A stretch of 64,000 nt of DNA from Cellulosimicrobium funkei. GTDB lineage: Bacteria > Actinomycetota > Actinomycetes > Actinomycetales > Cellulomonadaceae. Position 1 is the first letter of the stretch, and each line of letters starts with the position of its first letter. Location of the stretch: the NCBI RefSeq assembly GCF_001019615.1, contig NZ_JNBQ01000002.1, positions 186,001 through 250,000 on the forward strand. The letters are read 5' to 3'. The position numbers were made by a program, and so were the translations under genes. The notes beneath the pieces were generated by a model. It did not search any database and was not told the origin of the DNA. It saw only the letters and a list, made by a program, of their open reading frames with translations. This document shows, piece by piece, positions 40,912-50,633 of the stretch.

Positions 40912-41563
40912 GCGCCAGGATCACGTGGAGGGTGCGCGGGCCGTGGACGCCCTCGACGCGTGAGAGCTCGATGTCGCTCGTCGCGCTGGGGCCGCTGATC
41001 CACGTCTGCGGTCGCTCCGGGTGCGCGGCGAGCAGCCGCACGGCCTCGGGGACCGTCTCGACGACCTGGTCGGTGCGCACGACGCACACGTGCAGGTCGG
41101 GGACGAGCGTGATCGCGCGGCGGCCCTGGTCCGGCTCGCTGTCGAGCACGATCGTGCCGGTGTCGGCGATCGCGACGCGCGCGGCCGTGACGACGGCGTC
41201 CACGCGGTCGAGCTCGTCGGGCGTGCGCGGGTCGTCGCGCGCGTCGGGCACGACGACGGTCCCGGCACCCAGCGCGTCGAGCCACGCGACGTCGAGCCCC
41301 GGCGGCACGACGACGGAGCCCGCGTCCGCGAGCAGGTCACCGACGACGGTGGCCACCTCGCTTGCCGTGGCGGCCACGTGCACGTGCGCCCGGTAGTCGA
41401 CGAGCCGGTCGACGAGGACGTCGACGGCCTCCGGCGACCCCGGCGCGAGGTCGCCGCGCTCGCGGTACGCCCGCGGGACGGAGCCGGACGCCGCCGAGCC
41501 GGTCGCCGTCGACCCGCCGAGCGCGGCGCGGACGCGGGCGAGGACGTCGTCGCGCGCGCTCAT
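40904..41563 (-). CDS. lutC: Lactate utilization protein LutC
   Basis: A 219-residue LUD-domain protein, the third component of the LutABC L-lactate oxidation system. VVVPPGLDVAWLDAL, VVTAARVAIADTGTIVLDS and QTWISGPSATSDIELSRVEGVHGPR (part shown) are the LUD motifs. It acts with LutA and LutB to pass electrons from lactate oxidation to the chain. ATG 41563 overlaps the lutB stop (ATGA). Its last codons lie in the R3 palindrome. Confidence 0.93.
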   Translation of the reverse strand: MSARDDVLARVRAALGGSTATGSAASGSVPRAYRERGDLAPGSPEAVDVLVDRLVDYRAHVHVAATASEVATVVGDLLADAGSVVVPPGLDVAWLDALGAGTVVVPDARDDPRTPDELDRVDAVVTAARVAIADTGTIVLDSEPDQGRRAITLVPDLHVCVVRTDQVVETVPEAVRLLAAHPERPQTWISGPSATSDIELSRVEGVHGPRTLHVILAPR

Positions 41564-43236
41564 CGGCCCTCACCCCCCTCGCCGAACCCGGGGTTGTCGG
41601 TCGCCGCGGCGCCGAACCCGCCCGTATCCCCGGGTTCGGCGCCTGGGGGTGCCGGGGCGGGGGCGGGGCGGTCGCGCCACCAGTCGCGGAAGGTCTGCTT
41701 CGCGGGGGCCGGGAGGTCGCGCGAGCGGGTCCAGGCGGACGCGGGCGGCGGGAGGGTCGAGATCCGGCCCTTCGGACCGGCGACCAGGCGCCCGACCCCC
41801 GCCGCCTTCTCCGCGAGCTCGAACCGCCGCGCGTCGGACATGACGAACGATGCCGCCTTCATCGCGGCGCCCCACCCCGTCGGGCGGCCGCGGTCGGCGT
41901 CGACCTCGCGCGCCCGGAGCTCGACGAGGATCGACGGGATGTCGATCTTCACGGGGCACACCTCGTAGCACGCGCCGCACAGCGTCGAGGCGTAGGGGAG
42001 GGACGCGTTCGGGTCGTGGTGGCCGGAGAGGCCGCCGGAGGACTTCGTGAGCTGCGGCGTGAGGATCGCGCCGATCGGGCCGGGGTACACCGACCCGTAC
42101 GCGTGACCCCCGACGCGCTCGTACACCGGGCACACGTTGAGGCACGCCGAGCAGCGGATGCAGTGCAGCGCGGCCCGCCCGACCTCGTCGGCGAGGACGT
42201 CCGTGCGGCCGTTGTCGAGCAGGACGAGGTGGAACTCCTGCGGTCCGTCGCCGGGCGTGACGCCCGTCCACAGGGACGTGTACGGGTTCATGCGCTCGCC
42301 CGTGGACGAGCGCGGCAGGAGCTGGAGGAACACCTCCAGGTCGGTGTACGTCGGCACGACCTTCTCGATCCCCATGACCGTGATGAGCGTCTCGGGGAGC
42401 GTGAGGCACATACGGCCGTTGCCCTCGGACTCGACGACGGTCAGCGTCCCCGTGTCCGCGACGCCGAAGTTCGCGCCGCTGATCGCGACCTTCGCCGAGA
42501 GGAACTTGCGGCGCAGGTGGGCGCGCGCGGCCATCGCGAGCTCGCGCGGGACGTCCGACAGGTCGGGCGGGGCGTCGCCCATGCGCGCGAGGAAGATCTC
42601 GCGGATCTCCGCGCGGTTGCGATGGATCGCGGGCACGAGGATGTGTGACGGCATGTCGTCGGCGAGCTGCACGATGAGCTCCGCGAGGTCCGTCTCGTAC
42701 GCCGCGATCCCCTCGGCGGCGAGCGCCTCGTTGAGCCCGATCTCCTGCGTCGCCATCGACTTCACCTTGACGACCTCGTCGACGCCCTTGCCCTTGACGA
42801 GGTCCGCGACGATCCGGTTCGCCTCGTCGGCGTCGCGCGCCCAGTGCACGACGCCGCCGCGCGCCACGACGTTCCGCTCCAGCTCCTCGAGGAGCTCGGG
42901 CAGGCGCGCCATGACGTCGGTCTTGATCGCGGAGCCCGCGTCGCGCAGCGCCTCCCAGTCCGGCACCTCGCCGACTACGGCCGCGCGCTTGGCCCGGATG
43001 GTCGACGTCGCGTGCGCGAGGTTGCGGCGGAGCTGCGTGTTCTGGAGGGCCTCGCGCGCCCCGTCGGGGAACGACCCGCCCCAGCGCAGCGGCGCGTCGG
43101 GGTGCGGCACGTCGCCGAACGCGTCCGACGCCGCCCCCGCACCCGCGGAGGTGCCGTGCCCGCCGGGGTGCGCGACGTCGTCGGGCAGGGTGCGCGCACC
43201 GCGCCGCACGGGCAGGCCGAGGAACGTGCGGCTCAC
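41560..43236 (-). CDS. lutB: Lactate utilization iron-sulfur protein LutB
   Basis: A 558-residue Fe-S protein. The N-terminal LUD part (with KVKSMATQEIGLNEALAAEG and ISGANFGVADTGTLTVVESEG; parts shown) is followed by two 4Fe-4S clusters, CIRCSACLNVCPVYERVGG and TLCGACYEVCPVKIDIP. It transfers electrons from LutA-bound lactate. The end is odd: the last roughly 27 residues ([19 protein letters not shown] and on) are encoded by repeat R2 copy B, so the natural stop may once have been earlier. GTG 43236 overlaps the lutA stop (TGA). Confidence 0.93.
   Translation of the reverse strand: MSRTFLGLPVRRGARTLPDDVAHPGGHGTSAGAGAASDAFGDVPHPDAPLRWGGSFPDGAREALQNTQLRRNLAHATSTIRAKRAAVVGEVPDWEALRDAGSAIKTDVMARLPELLEELERNVVARGGVVHWARDADEANRIVADLVKGKGVDEVVKVKSMATQEIGLNEALAAEGIAAYETDLAELIVQLADDMPSHILVPAIHRNRAEIREIFLARMGDAPPDLSDVPRELAMAARAHLRRKFLSAKVAISGANFGVADTGTLTVVESEGNGRMCLTLPETLITVMGIEKVVPTYTDLEVFLQLLPRSSTGERMNPYTSLWTGVTPGDGPQEFHLVLLDNGRTDVLADEVGRAALHCIRCSACLNVCPVYERVGGHAYGSVYPGPIGAILTPQLTKSSGGLSGHHDPNASLPYASTLCGACYEVCPVKIDIPSILVELRAREVDADRGRPTGWGAAMKAASFVMSDARRFELAEKAAGVGRLVAGPKGRISTLPPPASAWTRSRDLPAPAKQTFRDWWRDRPAPAPAPPGAEPGDTGGFGAAATDNPGFGEGGEGR
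41582..41643. repeat. Palindromic repeat R2, copy B (inside lutB)
   Basis: GGCGCCGAACCC (41608-41619) pairs exactly with GGGTTCGGCGCC (41632-41643) around GCCCGTATCCCC, and a second CCGAACCCGGGG stands at 41582-41593. The whole unit lies within the coding end of lutB. Its loop and inner stem match the intergenic copy at 28298-28329 at all but one loop base. Confidence 0.85.
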
Positions 43237-44027
43237 CGGGCACCCCCGCGCGTCGACGGACCGACCCCGGCGGTGGCGGGCGCGTCCTTGGTGGACGCGA
43301 GGATCTCCGCGAGGTGCAGCGTGCGGACGCCCGCGCGGATGCGCGAGAGCCCGCCGCCGATGTGCATGAGGCACGACGCGTCGCCCGCGGTGAGGACCTC
43401 GGCGCCCGTCGCCTTCACGTGCGTCATCTTGTCGGCGAGCATCGCGGTCGAGGTCTCGGCGTTCTTCAGCGCGAACGTGCCGCCGAACCCGCAGCACGCC
43501 TCCGCCGCGGGCAGCTCGACGAGGTCGATCCCCTCGACCGCCCGCAGGAGCCGCAGCGGCTTGTCGCCGACGTGGAGCATGCGCAGCGAGTGGCACGTCG
43601 GGTGGTAGGTGACCCGGTGCGGGAAGTAGGCGCCGACGTCGGTCACGCCGAGCACGTCGACGAGCAGCTCGGACAGCTCGTACGTCTTCGCGGCGACCGC
43701 GTCGGCGGTGCGCGCGAGGTCGTCGAGGCCGGCGCGCCGGCAGACCATGCCCTGCTGGTGCCGCACGGACCCGGTGCACGACCCGGACGGCACGACGACC
43801 GCGTCCCACTCGCCGTCGAGCACGGGGGAGAACGCCTCGACGTGGTTGCGCACCACGGGCACCGCCTCGTCGAGGTACCCCGTGTTGACGTGCATCTGGC
43901 CGCAGCAGGCCTGCCGCTCGGGGAAGAACACCTCGTGGCCGAGGCGCTCGAGGAGGAGGGCGGTGGCGCGCGGTGCCTGGGGGAACATCACGTCGCCGAT
44001 GCAGGTCGCGGTGAGGGCTATGCGCAT
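43233..44027 (-). CDS. lutA: Lactate utilization protein LutA
   Basis: A 264-residue cysteine-rich (CCG-domain) protein. Two CCG motifs are present, ERQACCGQMHVNTGY and AEACCGFGGTFALKN, as in heterodisulfide-reductase-like subunits that bind a [4Fe-4S] cluster. With LutB and LutC it oxidises L-lactate to pyruvate. ATG 44027 has no strong ribosome site but fits the family start (MRIALTATCIGDVMFP). It is the first gene of the operon, with LutR-type operators 88 bases upstream. Confidence 0.92.
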   Translation of the reverse strand: MRIALTATCIGDVMFPQAPRATALLLERLGHEVFFPERQACCGQMHVNTGYLDEAVPVVRNHVEAFSPVLDGEWDAVVVPSGSCTGSVRHQQGMVCRRAGLDDLARTADAVAAKTYELSELLVDVLGVTDVGAYFPHRVTYHPTCHSLRMLHVGDKPLRLLRAVEGIDLVELPAAEACCGFGGTFALKNAETSTAMLADKMTHVKATGAEVLTAGDASCLMHIGGGLSRIRAGVRTLHLAEILASTKDAPATAGVGPSTRGGAR

Positions 44028-44114
44028 CGTTGCTCCGGGGGAGGGCGAGTCGGTCCAGTCTCGCCGGGCCGCGTCCGCGCCGCCTGCCGAGACCGCCGCG
44101 GTGAGGCGCCGCGG

Positions 44115-44175
44115 CTGTGGTCTGACCACAGACGGCCCACTGTAGACCACGGGACGCCGTGAGGTCTGACCACAG
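44115..44175. promoter_or_regulatory. FadR/LutR-type operators upstream of lutA
   Basis: CTGTGGTCTGACCACAG (44115-44131) is palindromic around TCTGA and fits the FadR-family TGGT-N3-ACCA pattern. A second GGTCTGACC (44163-44171) lies 40 bases on, next to the regulator start, and TGTAGACCAC between them is a degenerate half. The divergent regulator probably represses both lutABC and itself. Confidence 0.82.
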
Positions 44176-44202
44176 CGACCCGGGGTCGCCTACCCTGGGC
44201 GG

Positions 44203-44946
44203 GTGCGCACCCACGAACGCGTCCTCGCCCGCATCGAGGCGGACCTCGCCACGGGTCGCTGGGCGCTCGGCGAGCGGCTCCCGGCCGAGCGCGCGCTCGC
44301 CGAGGAGCTGGGCGTCTCGCGCCCCTCCGTGCGGGAGGCGATCCGCGTCCTCGAGGCCATGGGCATCGTGCGCACGGCCGTCGGGTCCGGGCCCGACGCC
44401 GGGGCGACCGTCGTCGACCGGCCCGCCGCCGGCCTCGGGGCGGCCGTGCGGCTGCACGTCGCGTCGGGGACGCTCGCCGTGCGCGACGTGGTCGAGACGC
44501 GCGTGCTCCTCGAGACGTGGGCCGCCGGCGCGGCAGCCGAGCGGGTCGTCGCCGCGCAGAGCACCGGCGAGCGGGGGGCCGACCCGGGGCCGGGCACGCC
44601 CGAGGTCGCCGAGGCGCTCGCCGCGGCGCGCGCGCTGCTCGACCGCATGGACGACCGGGCGCTCGCGGCCGAGGAGTTCCGCGAGCTCGACGCGTCGTTC
44701 CACGTGCTGCTCGTGCGGATCGCGGGCAACCCGCTCGTCGAGGCGGTCATGACCGGGCTGCGCGGCGCGATCGAGTCGTACGTCGCCCAGGGGAGCGCCG
44801 CCCTGCCGTCCTGGGAGCGGACGGCGGCACGCCTGCGCGCCGAGCACCGCGCCGTCCTCGCGGCCGTGACCGCGGGCGACGGCGATCGCGCCGCGCGTCA
44901 GGTCCGCGCCCACATCGAGGGCTTCTACGCCGAGACGGGGCTCTGA
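44203..44946 (+). CDS. FadR-subfamily GntR regulator (LutR/LldR type)
   Basis: A 247-residue regulator. The GntR winged helix is at residues 5-70 (ERLPAERALAEELGVSRPSVREAIRVLE; part shown), followed by the all-helical FCD ligand domain with the Asp/His metal residues seen in DASFHVLLVRIAGN and RAEHRAVLAAVTAGD. FCD regulators bind lactate or other carboxylates. It is divergent from lutA, and two TGGTCTGACCA-like sites lie between them, so lactate-dependent control is likely. GTG 44203 follows a TACCCT box by a few bases (leaderless). Confidence 0.9.
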   Translation: MRTHERVLARIEADLATGRWALGERLPAERALAEELGVSRPSVREAIRVLEAMGIVRTAVGSGPDAGATVVDRPAAGLGAAVRLHVASGTLAVRDVVETRVLLETWAAGAAAERVVAAQSTGERGADPGPGTPEVAEALAAARALLDRMDDRALAAEEFRELDASFHVLLVRIAGNPLVEAVMTGLRGAIESYVAQGSAALPSWERTAARLRAEHRAVLAAVTAGDGDRAARQVRAHIEGFYAETGL

Positions 44947-45043
44947 GCGACCTCCGGTGCGGCGGCGTCGCGGCCCGGTCACGGTCGGGCCTGGAGCGGC
45001 GTGCGAACACGCTGTCCTCCGGGCCTCCGCCGGGACTCCGCCA

Positions 45044-45072
45044 GGGTGGCGGGACGGACGGTCCCGCCACCC
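45044..45072 (-). terminator. Terminator of the xylanase gene
   Basis: GGGTGGCGGGAC (45044-45055) pairs perfectly with GTCCCGCCACCC (45061-45072) around GGACG, 10 bases past the xylanase stop on the minus strand. Confidence 0.8.
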
Positions 45073-45082
45073 CGGCGCCCCG

Positions 45083-46759
<1,677 letters not shown>

Positions 46760-46787
46760 CTAGTCACACCGAGAGGCTGTGGCAATC

Positions 46788-46801
46788 GTTATCGATAACG
46801 T
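46788..46801. promoter_or_regulatory. CG-centred palindrome upstream of the xylanase
   Basis: CGTTATCGATAACG is a perfect 14-base palindrome 98 bases upstream of the xylanase start and 60 bases past the stop of the LacI-type gene. The A+T-rich surroundings fit a promoter. It is a candidate operator for the LacI regulator encoded next to it. Confidence 0.65.
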
Positions 46802-46860
46802 TTTACATTGTGGGACAAACCCGACAGCGGTGACAGGGTCGCGCAAATGAGGGTGGAGCG

Positions 46861-47895
46861 TCAGGTCTGCGGCGGCGCCGTGCTCTCGCGCACGACGAGC
46901 TCGGTCGCGAGGTCGAGGCGCTGGTTCATGGGCCGGCCGCCCCGCGCGAGGTCGAGCAGCATGCGCGTCGCCGTCCCCGCCATCTCGTGCAGGGGCTGGT
47001 GCACGGTGGTCAGCTCCGGGCCGATCCAGCCGGCCAGCGGCAGGTCGTCGTAGCCGACGACCGACAGGTCCTCGGGGATCCGCAGGCCGAGCTCGCGCGC
47101 GGCCCGCAGGACGCCGAGCGCCTGCATGTCCGACCCGGCGAAGATCGCCGTCGGGCGGTCCGGGAGCGAGAGCAGCGCCTTGCCGTGCTCGTACCCGCCG
47201 TCCACGTAGAAGTCGCCGTAGCGCACGAGCCCGGGGTCGACGACGATCCCCGCCTCATCGTGCGCGCTGCGGTAGCCGTCGATGCGGGCGCGGCTGCACA
47301 GCACGTCCGACGGTCCCGAGATGATCGCGACGCGACGGTGGCCGAGGCCCAGGAGGTGGCGGGTCGCGGAGAGCCCGCCGCTCCAGTTGTTGGACCCCAC
47401 CGTCGGGACGCCGGCGGGCTGCTCGCCCTCGGTGTCGACCACGACGAACGGGATGGAGCGGGACTCGAGCTGGTGCCGCTGGGACTGGTCGAGGCTCGAC
47501 AGGACGAGGAGGACCCCGAGGGGGCGGCGCGCGAGGACGCCGTCGAGCCAGTCCTGGGGTGGCCGGTGCTCGCCGCCGAGCTCGGAGAGCACCACGCCGA
47601 CCTTCGCGGCGGCCGCCGCCTCCTCGACGCCCCGGATGATCTCGATCGACCACGCGGAGTCGAGCTGGTGGAACACGAGGTCGATCAGGGGCGTCGGCGT
47701 CGCGGGGGCGGACCGCCGGCGTCGGTACTGGTGGCGTTCGAGCGCGGCCTCGACGCGCGCGCGGGTGGACGCCGCGACGTCGGGCCGGCCGTTGAGCACC
47801 TTGGACACCGTGGGCACGGACACGCCGGCCTCCGCGGCGATGGACGCGATGGTCGCGGGGCCACCCGTGGCGGCACCCCGGTCCTGCGCTGGCAT
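46861..47895 (-). CDS. LacI family regulator of the xylan cluster
   Basis: A 344-residue repressor. The helix-turn-helix IASIAAEAGVSVPTVSKVLNG is at residues about 15-35 (part shown), then the sugar-binding core LIDLVFHQLDSAWSIEII, with VIISGPSDVLCSR-type and IFAGSDMQALGVL segments. It is upstream of the xylanase on the same strand and divergent from the GH3-ABC-GH39-GH42 operon, with CG-centred palindromes on both sides (46788-46801 and 48097-48118). It probably senses xylose or a xylo-oligosaccharide. GAGGAG lies five bases before ATG 47895, chosen over a longer start at 47940. Confidence 0.9.
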   Translation of the reverse strand: MPAQDRGAATGGPATIASIAAEAGVSVPTVSKVLNGRPDVAASTRARVEAALERHQYRRRRSAPATPTPLIDLVFHQLDSAWSIEIIRGVEEAAAAAKVGVVLSELGGEHRPPQDWLDGVLARRPLGVLLVLSSLDQSQRHQLESRSIPFVVVDTEGEQPAGVPTVGSNNWSGGLSATRHLLGLGHRRVAIISGPSDVLCSRARIDGYRSAHDEAGIVVDPGLVRYGDFYVDGGYEHGKALLSLPDRPTAIFAGSDMQALGVLRAARELGLRIPEDLSVVGYDDLPLAGWIGPELTTVHQPLHEMAGTATRMLLDLARGGRPMNQRLDLATELVVRESTAPPQT

Positions 47896-48096
47896 GGCGC
47901 TCCTCGTGCTGGTCGCAACTTTCGAGTCGAACCGTAGCACTTGTGCGTGGCGCTCGTCCGTTGCCGAGGCGGGTGATCTTCGCTGGTATCCCGCGCCTCT
48001 TGGCGAGGAAGGCCTCGCAAGCCGTCGTCATCGAACTGTGACCCGAGTCTCGCTTGACGACGCGTCCGCCGTCGGTCTAGCGTCCCGGACCAACGG

Positions 48097-48118
48097 GTAT
48101 CGGAACCGTTACCGATAC
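48097..48118. promoter_or_regulatory. Palindrome upstream of the GH3 operon
   Basis: The 22-base site begins GTATCGGAACC and ends GTTACCGATAC, symmetric around a central CG with two mismatched pairs. It is the only strong palindrome between the LacI gene and the GH3 gene and a good candidate for the same repressor. Confidence 0.65.
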
Positions 48119-48194
48119 TTTCGAAGACCACGATGCCGTGGACGCCCGGGCCACCGGGCGAGGCACGACGACGTGACCGACCCGAGGACCACGA

Positions 48195-50633
48195 TTGACG
48201 ACGCAGACGACCCCGGCCGCCCCTGAGCGGCACGAGGCCACGACCACGGAGCCGTGGCGCGACGTGCGGCGGGGCGCCGCCGAGCGTGCCCGGGCGCTCG
48301 CCGCAGCGATGACCCTGGAGGAGAAGCTCGCCCAGCTCGTCGGCGTGTGGGTCGGCGCGGACGCCTCCGGCGGGGGCGTCGCGCCGCACCAGGCCGACAT
48401 GACGGGCCACGTCCCCACGTGGGAGTCCGTCATCGAGCACGGGCTCGGTCAGCTCACGCGCCCCTACGGCACCGCGCCGGTCAGCCCCGAGGCCGGGGCC
48501 CGCTCCCTGGAGCGGTCGCAGCGCGACCTCGTCGCCGCCAGCCGCTTCGGCATCCCCGCCCAGGTGCACGAGGAGTGTCTCGCCGGGTTCGCCGCGTGGC
48601 GTGCGACCGCCTACCCCGTCCCGCTGTCCTGGGGCGCGAGCTTCGACCCGGAGCTCGTCGAGGCGATGGCCGCGCGCATCGGCGCGAGCATGCGGGCCGC
48701 GGGAGTGCACCAGGGGCTCGCGCCCGTGCTCGACGTGACGCGCGACCACCGCTGGGGCCGCACCGAGGAGACCGTCGGCGAGGACCCGTACCTCGTCGGG
48801 ACGGTCGGCGCCGCGTACGTGCGCGGGCTCGAGTCGTCCGGCGTCGTCGCGACGCTCAAGCACTTCGCCGGGTACTCCGCCTCCCGCGCGGGCCGCAACC
48901 TCGCGCCCGTCGCGATGGGGCCGCGCGAGTACGCCGACGTCATCCTGCCGCCGTTCGAGATCGCGGTGCGCCACGGTCGGCCGCGTTCCGTCATGCACGC
49001 CTACACGGACGTCGACGGGATGCCGTCGGCCGCCGACCGGGGCCTCCTCACCGGCCTGCTCCGCGAGACGTGGGGCTTCGACGGCACGGTCGTCGCCGAC
49101 TACTTCGGGGTCCGGTTCCTCGAGACGCTGCACAAGGTCGCCGCCGACGGCACGGACGCCGCGCGCCTCGCGCTGCGCGCCGGCGTCGACGTCGAGCTCC
49201 CCACCGTCGACGCGTTCGGTCCAGCGCTCGCCGAGGCCGTGCGCCGCGGCGACGTCGAGGAGTCCCTCGTCGACGAGGCGCTGCACCGCGTGCTCCGGCA
49301 GAAGGTCGAGCTCGGCCTCCTCGACCCCGGCTGGGAGCCCGTGCCCGACGGCGGCGCGGGCCTCGTGCTCGACGACGCGCCGGGGCGCGACCTCGCCCTG
49401 CGCCTCGCGCGCGAGGCGGTCGTGCTGCTCGCGGACGACGGCGGCGCGCTGCCGCTCGCGACCGGGACGCGCCTCGCCGTCGTCGGCCCGCTCGCGGACG
49501 ACCCGATGGCGATGCTCGGCTGCTACTCGTTCCCGGCACACGTCGGCGCCCAGCACCCCGAGGTCGAGACCGGGATCGAGATCCCGACGGTCCTCACCGA
49601 GCTCGGGTCGCGCTTCGACGTCGTGCACGCCCGGGGCTGTGACGTGACCGGGTCGGACACGAGCGGGTTCGCCGCAGCCGTCGAGGCGGCGCGCGGCGCG
49701 GACGTGTGCGTCGTGGCGGTGGGGGACCGGGCCGGGCTGTTCGGGCGCGGGACCTCGGGCGAGGGGTGCGACGCCGCCGACCTGCGGCTGCCCGGTGTCC
49801 AGGAGGACCTCGTGCGGACGCTGCTCGCCACGGGAACGCCCGTCGTCCTGCTGCTCCTCACCGGCCGGCCCTACGCGCTGGGCGCGCTCCTCGACGAGCC
49901 GACGCCGCCCGCGGCGGTCGTGCAGGCGTTCTTCCCCGGCCAGCTCGGCGGCCGGGCGGTGGCCGAGGTGCTCGCCGGCGAGGTGTCGCCGTCGGGCCGC
50001 CTGCCCGTGAGCGTCCCGCGCGACCCCGGCGGTCAGCCCGCGACCTACCTCTCGGCGCCGCTCGGCCTGCGCTCCGGCGTCTCGAGCGTCGACCCGACGC
50101 CCGCCTTCCCGTTCGGCCACGGCCTGTCCTACGCGACGTTCGCGTGGGAGGACGCGCAGGTCGTCGGCGCCGCGGCCGGCGGGCCCGCCCCCTGGCCGGT
50201 CGACGGCGAGGCCCGGGTCGAGGTCACCGTGCGCAACACCGGGAGCGTCCCGGGCGCCGACGTCGTGCAGCTCTACCTGCACGACGCGGTCGCCCAGGTG
50301 ACGCGGCCCGTCGTGCGCCTCGTCGGGTACGCGCGCGTCGCGCTCGACCCGGGTCAGGCCGCGACCGTGTCGTTCGTCGTGCCGGCCGACGTCACGTCCT
50401 TCACCGGGGCCGACGGGCGCCGGGTCGTGGAGCCGGGCGACGTCGAGCTGCGCGTCTCGCGGTCCAGCGCCGACGTCGTCGCGACGCTGCCGCTGCGCCT
50501 CGTGGGGCCCGAGCGCGAGGTCGACCACACGCGCCGCCTCGTCACCGACGTGCGGGTCTCCGGACCCGCGACCGTCCCGGCCGCGCCGGGTACGCACCGC
50601 GAGAACGATCACGAGGAGGTGAGCGTGGGATGA
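48195..50633 (+). CDS. GH3 family beta-glycosidase
   Basis: An 812-residue cytoplasmic GH3 enzyme (no signal peptide). Domain 1 has LAQLVGVWVG, DVTRDHRWGRTEETVGEDP and ATLKHFAGYSA. The nucleophile Asp is expected in GTVVADYFGVRF, where Ala replaces the more usual Ser before Asp. Domain 2 has VVLLADDGGALPL, and a fibronectin-III-like C-terminal domain (VEVTVRNTGSVPGADVVQLY) closes the protein. Context (xylan cluster) favours beta-xylosidase or arabinosidase activity over glucosidase. The start is TTG 48195, with GAGG 10 bases upstream. The stop overlaps the permease ATG. Confidence 0.88.
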   Translation: MTTQTTPAAPERHEATTTEPWRDVRRGAAERARALAAAMTLEEKLAQLVGVWVGADASGGGVAPHQADMTGHVPTWESVIEHGLGQLTRPYGTAPVSPEAGARSLERSQRDLVAASRFGIPAQVHEECLAGFAAWRATAYPVPLSWGASFDPELVEAMAARIGASMRAAGVHQGLAPVLDVTRDHRWGRTEETVGEDPYLVGTVGAAYVRGLESSGVVATLKHFAGYSASRAGRNLAPVAMGPREYADVILPPFEIAVRHGRPRSVMHAYTDVDGMPSAADRGLLTGLLRETWGFDGTVVADYFGVRFLETLHKVAADGTDAARLALRAGVDVELPTVDAFGPALAEAVRRGDVEESLVDEALHRVLRQKVELGLLDPGWEPVPDGGAGLVLDDAPGRDLALRLAREAVVLLADDGGALPLATGTRLAVVGPLADDPMAMLGCYSFPAHVGAQHPEVETGIEIPTVLTELGSRFDVVHARGCDVTGSDTSGFAAAVEAARGADVCVVAVGDRAGLFGRGTSGEGCDAADLRLPGVQEDLVRTLLATGTPVVLLLLTGRPYALGALLDEPTPPAAVVQAFFPGQLGGRAVAEVLAGEVSPSGRLPVSVPRDPGGQPATYLSAPLGLRSGVSSVDPTPAFPFGHGLSYATFAWEDAQVVGAAAGGPAPWPVDGEARVEVTVRNTGSVPGADVVQLYLHDAVAQVTRPVVRLVGYARVALDPGQAATVSFVVPADVTSFTGADGRRVVEPGDVELRVSRSSADVVATLPLRLVGPEREVDHTRRLVTDVRVSGPATVPAAPGTHRENDHEEVSVG

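Noticed and set aside
48195-50633. Loss of the catalytic Asp in the GH3 enzyme
   Set aside because: The Asp is present in VVADYFG; only the preceding residue differs from the common Ser-Asp, a change I would expect to be tolerated.
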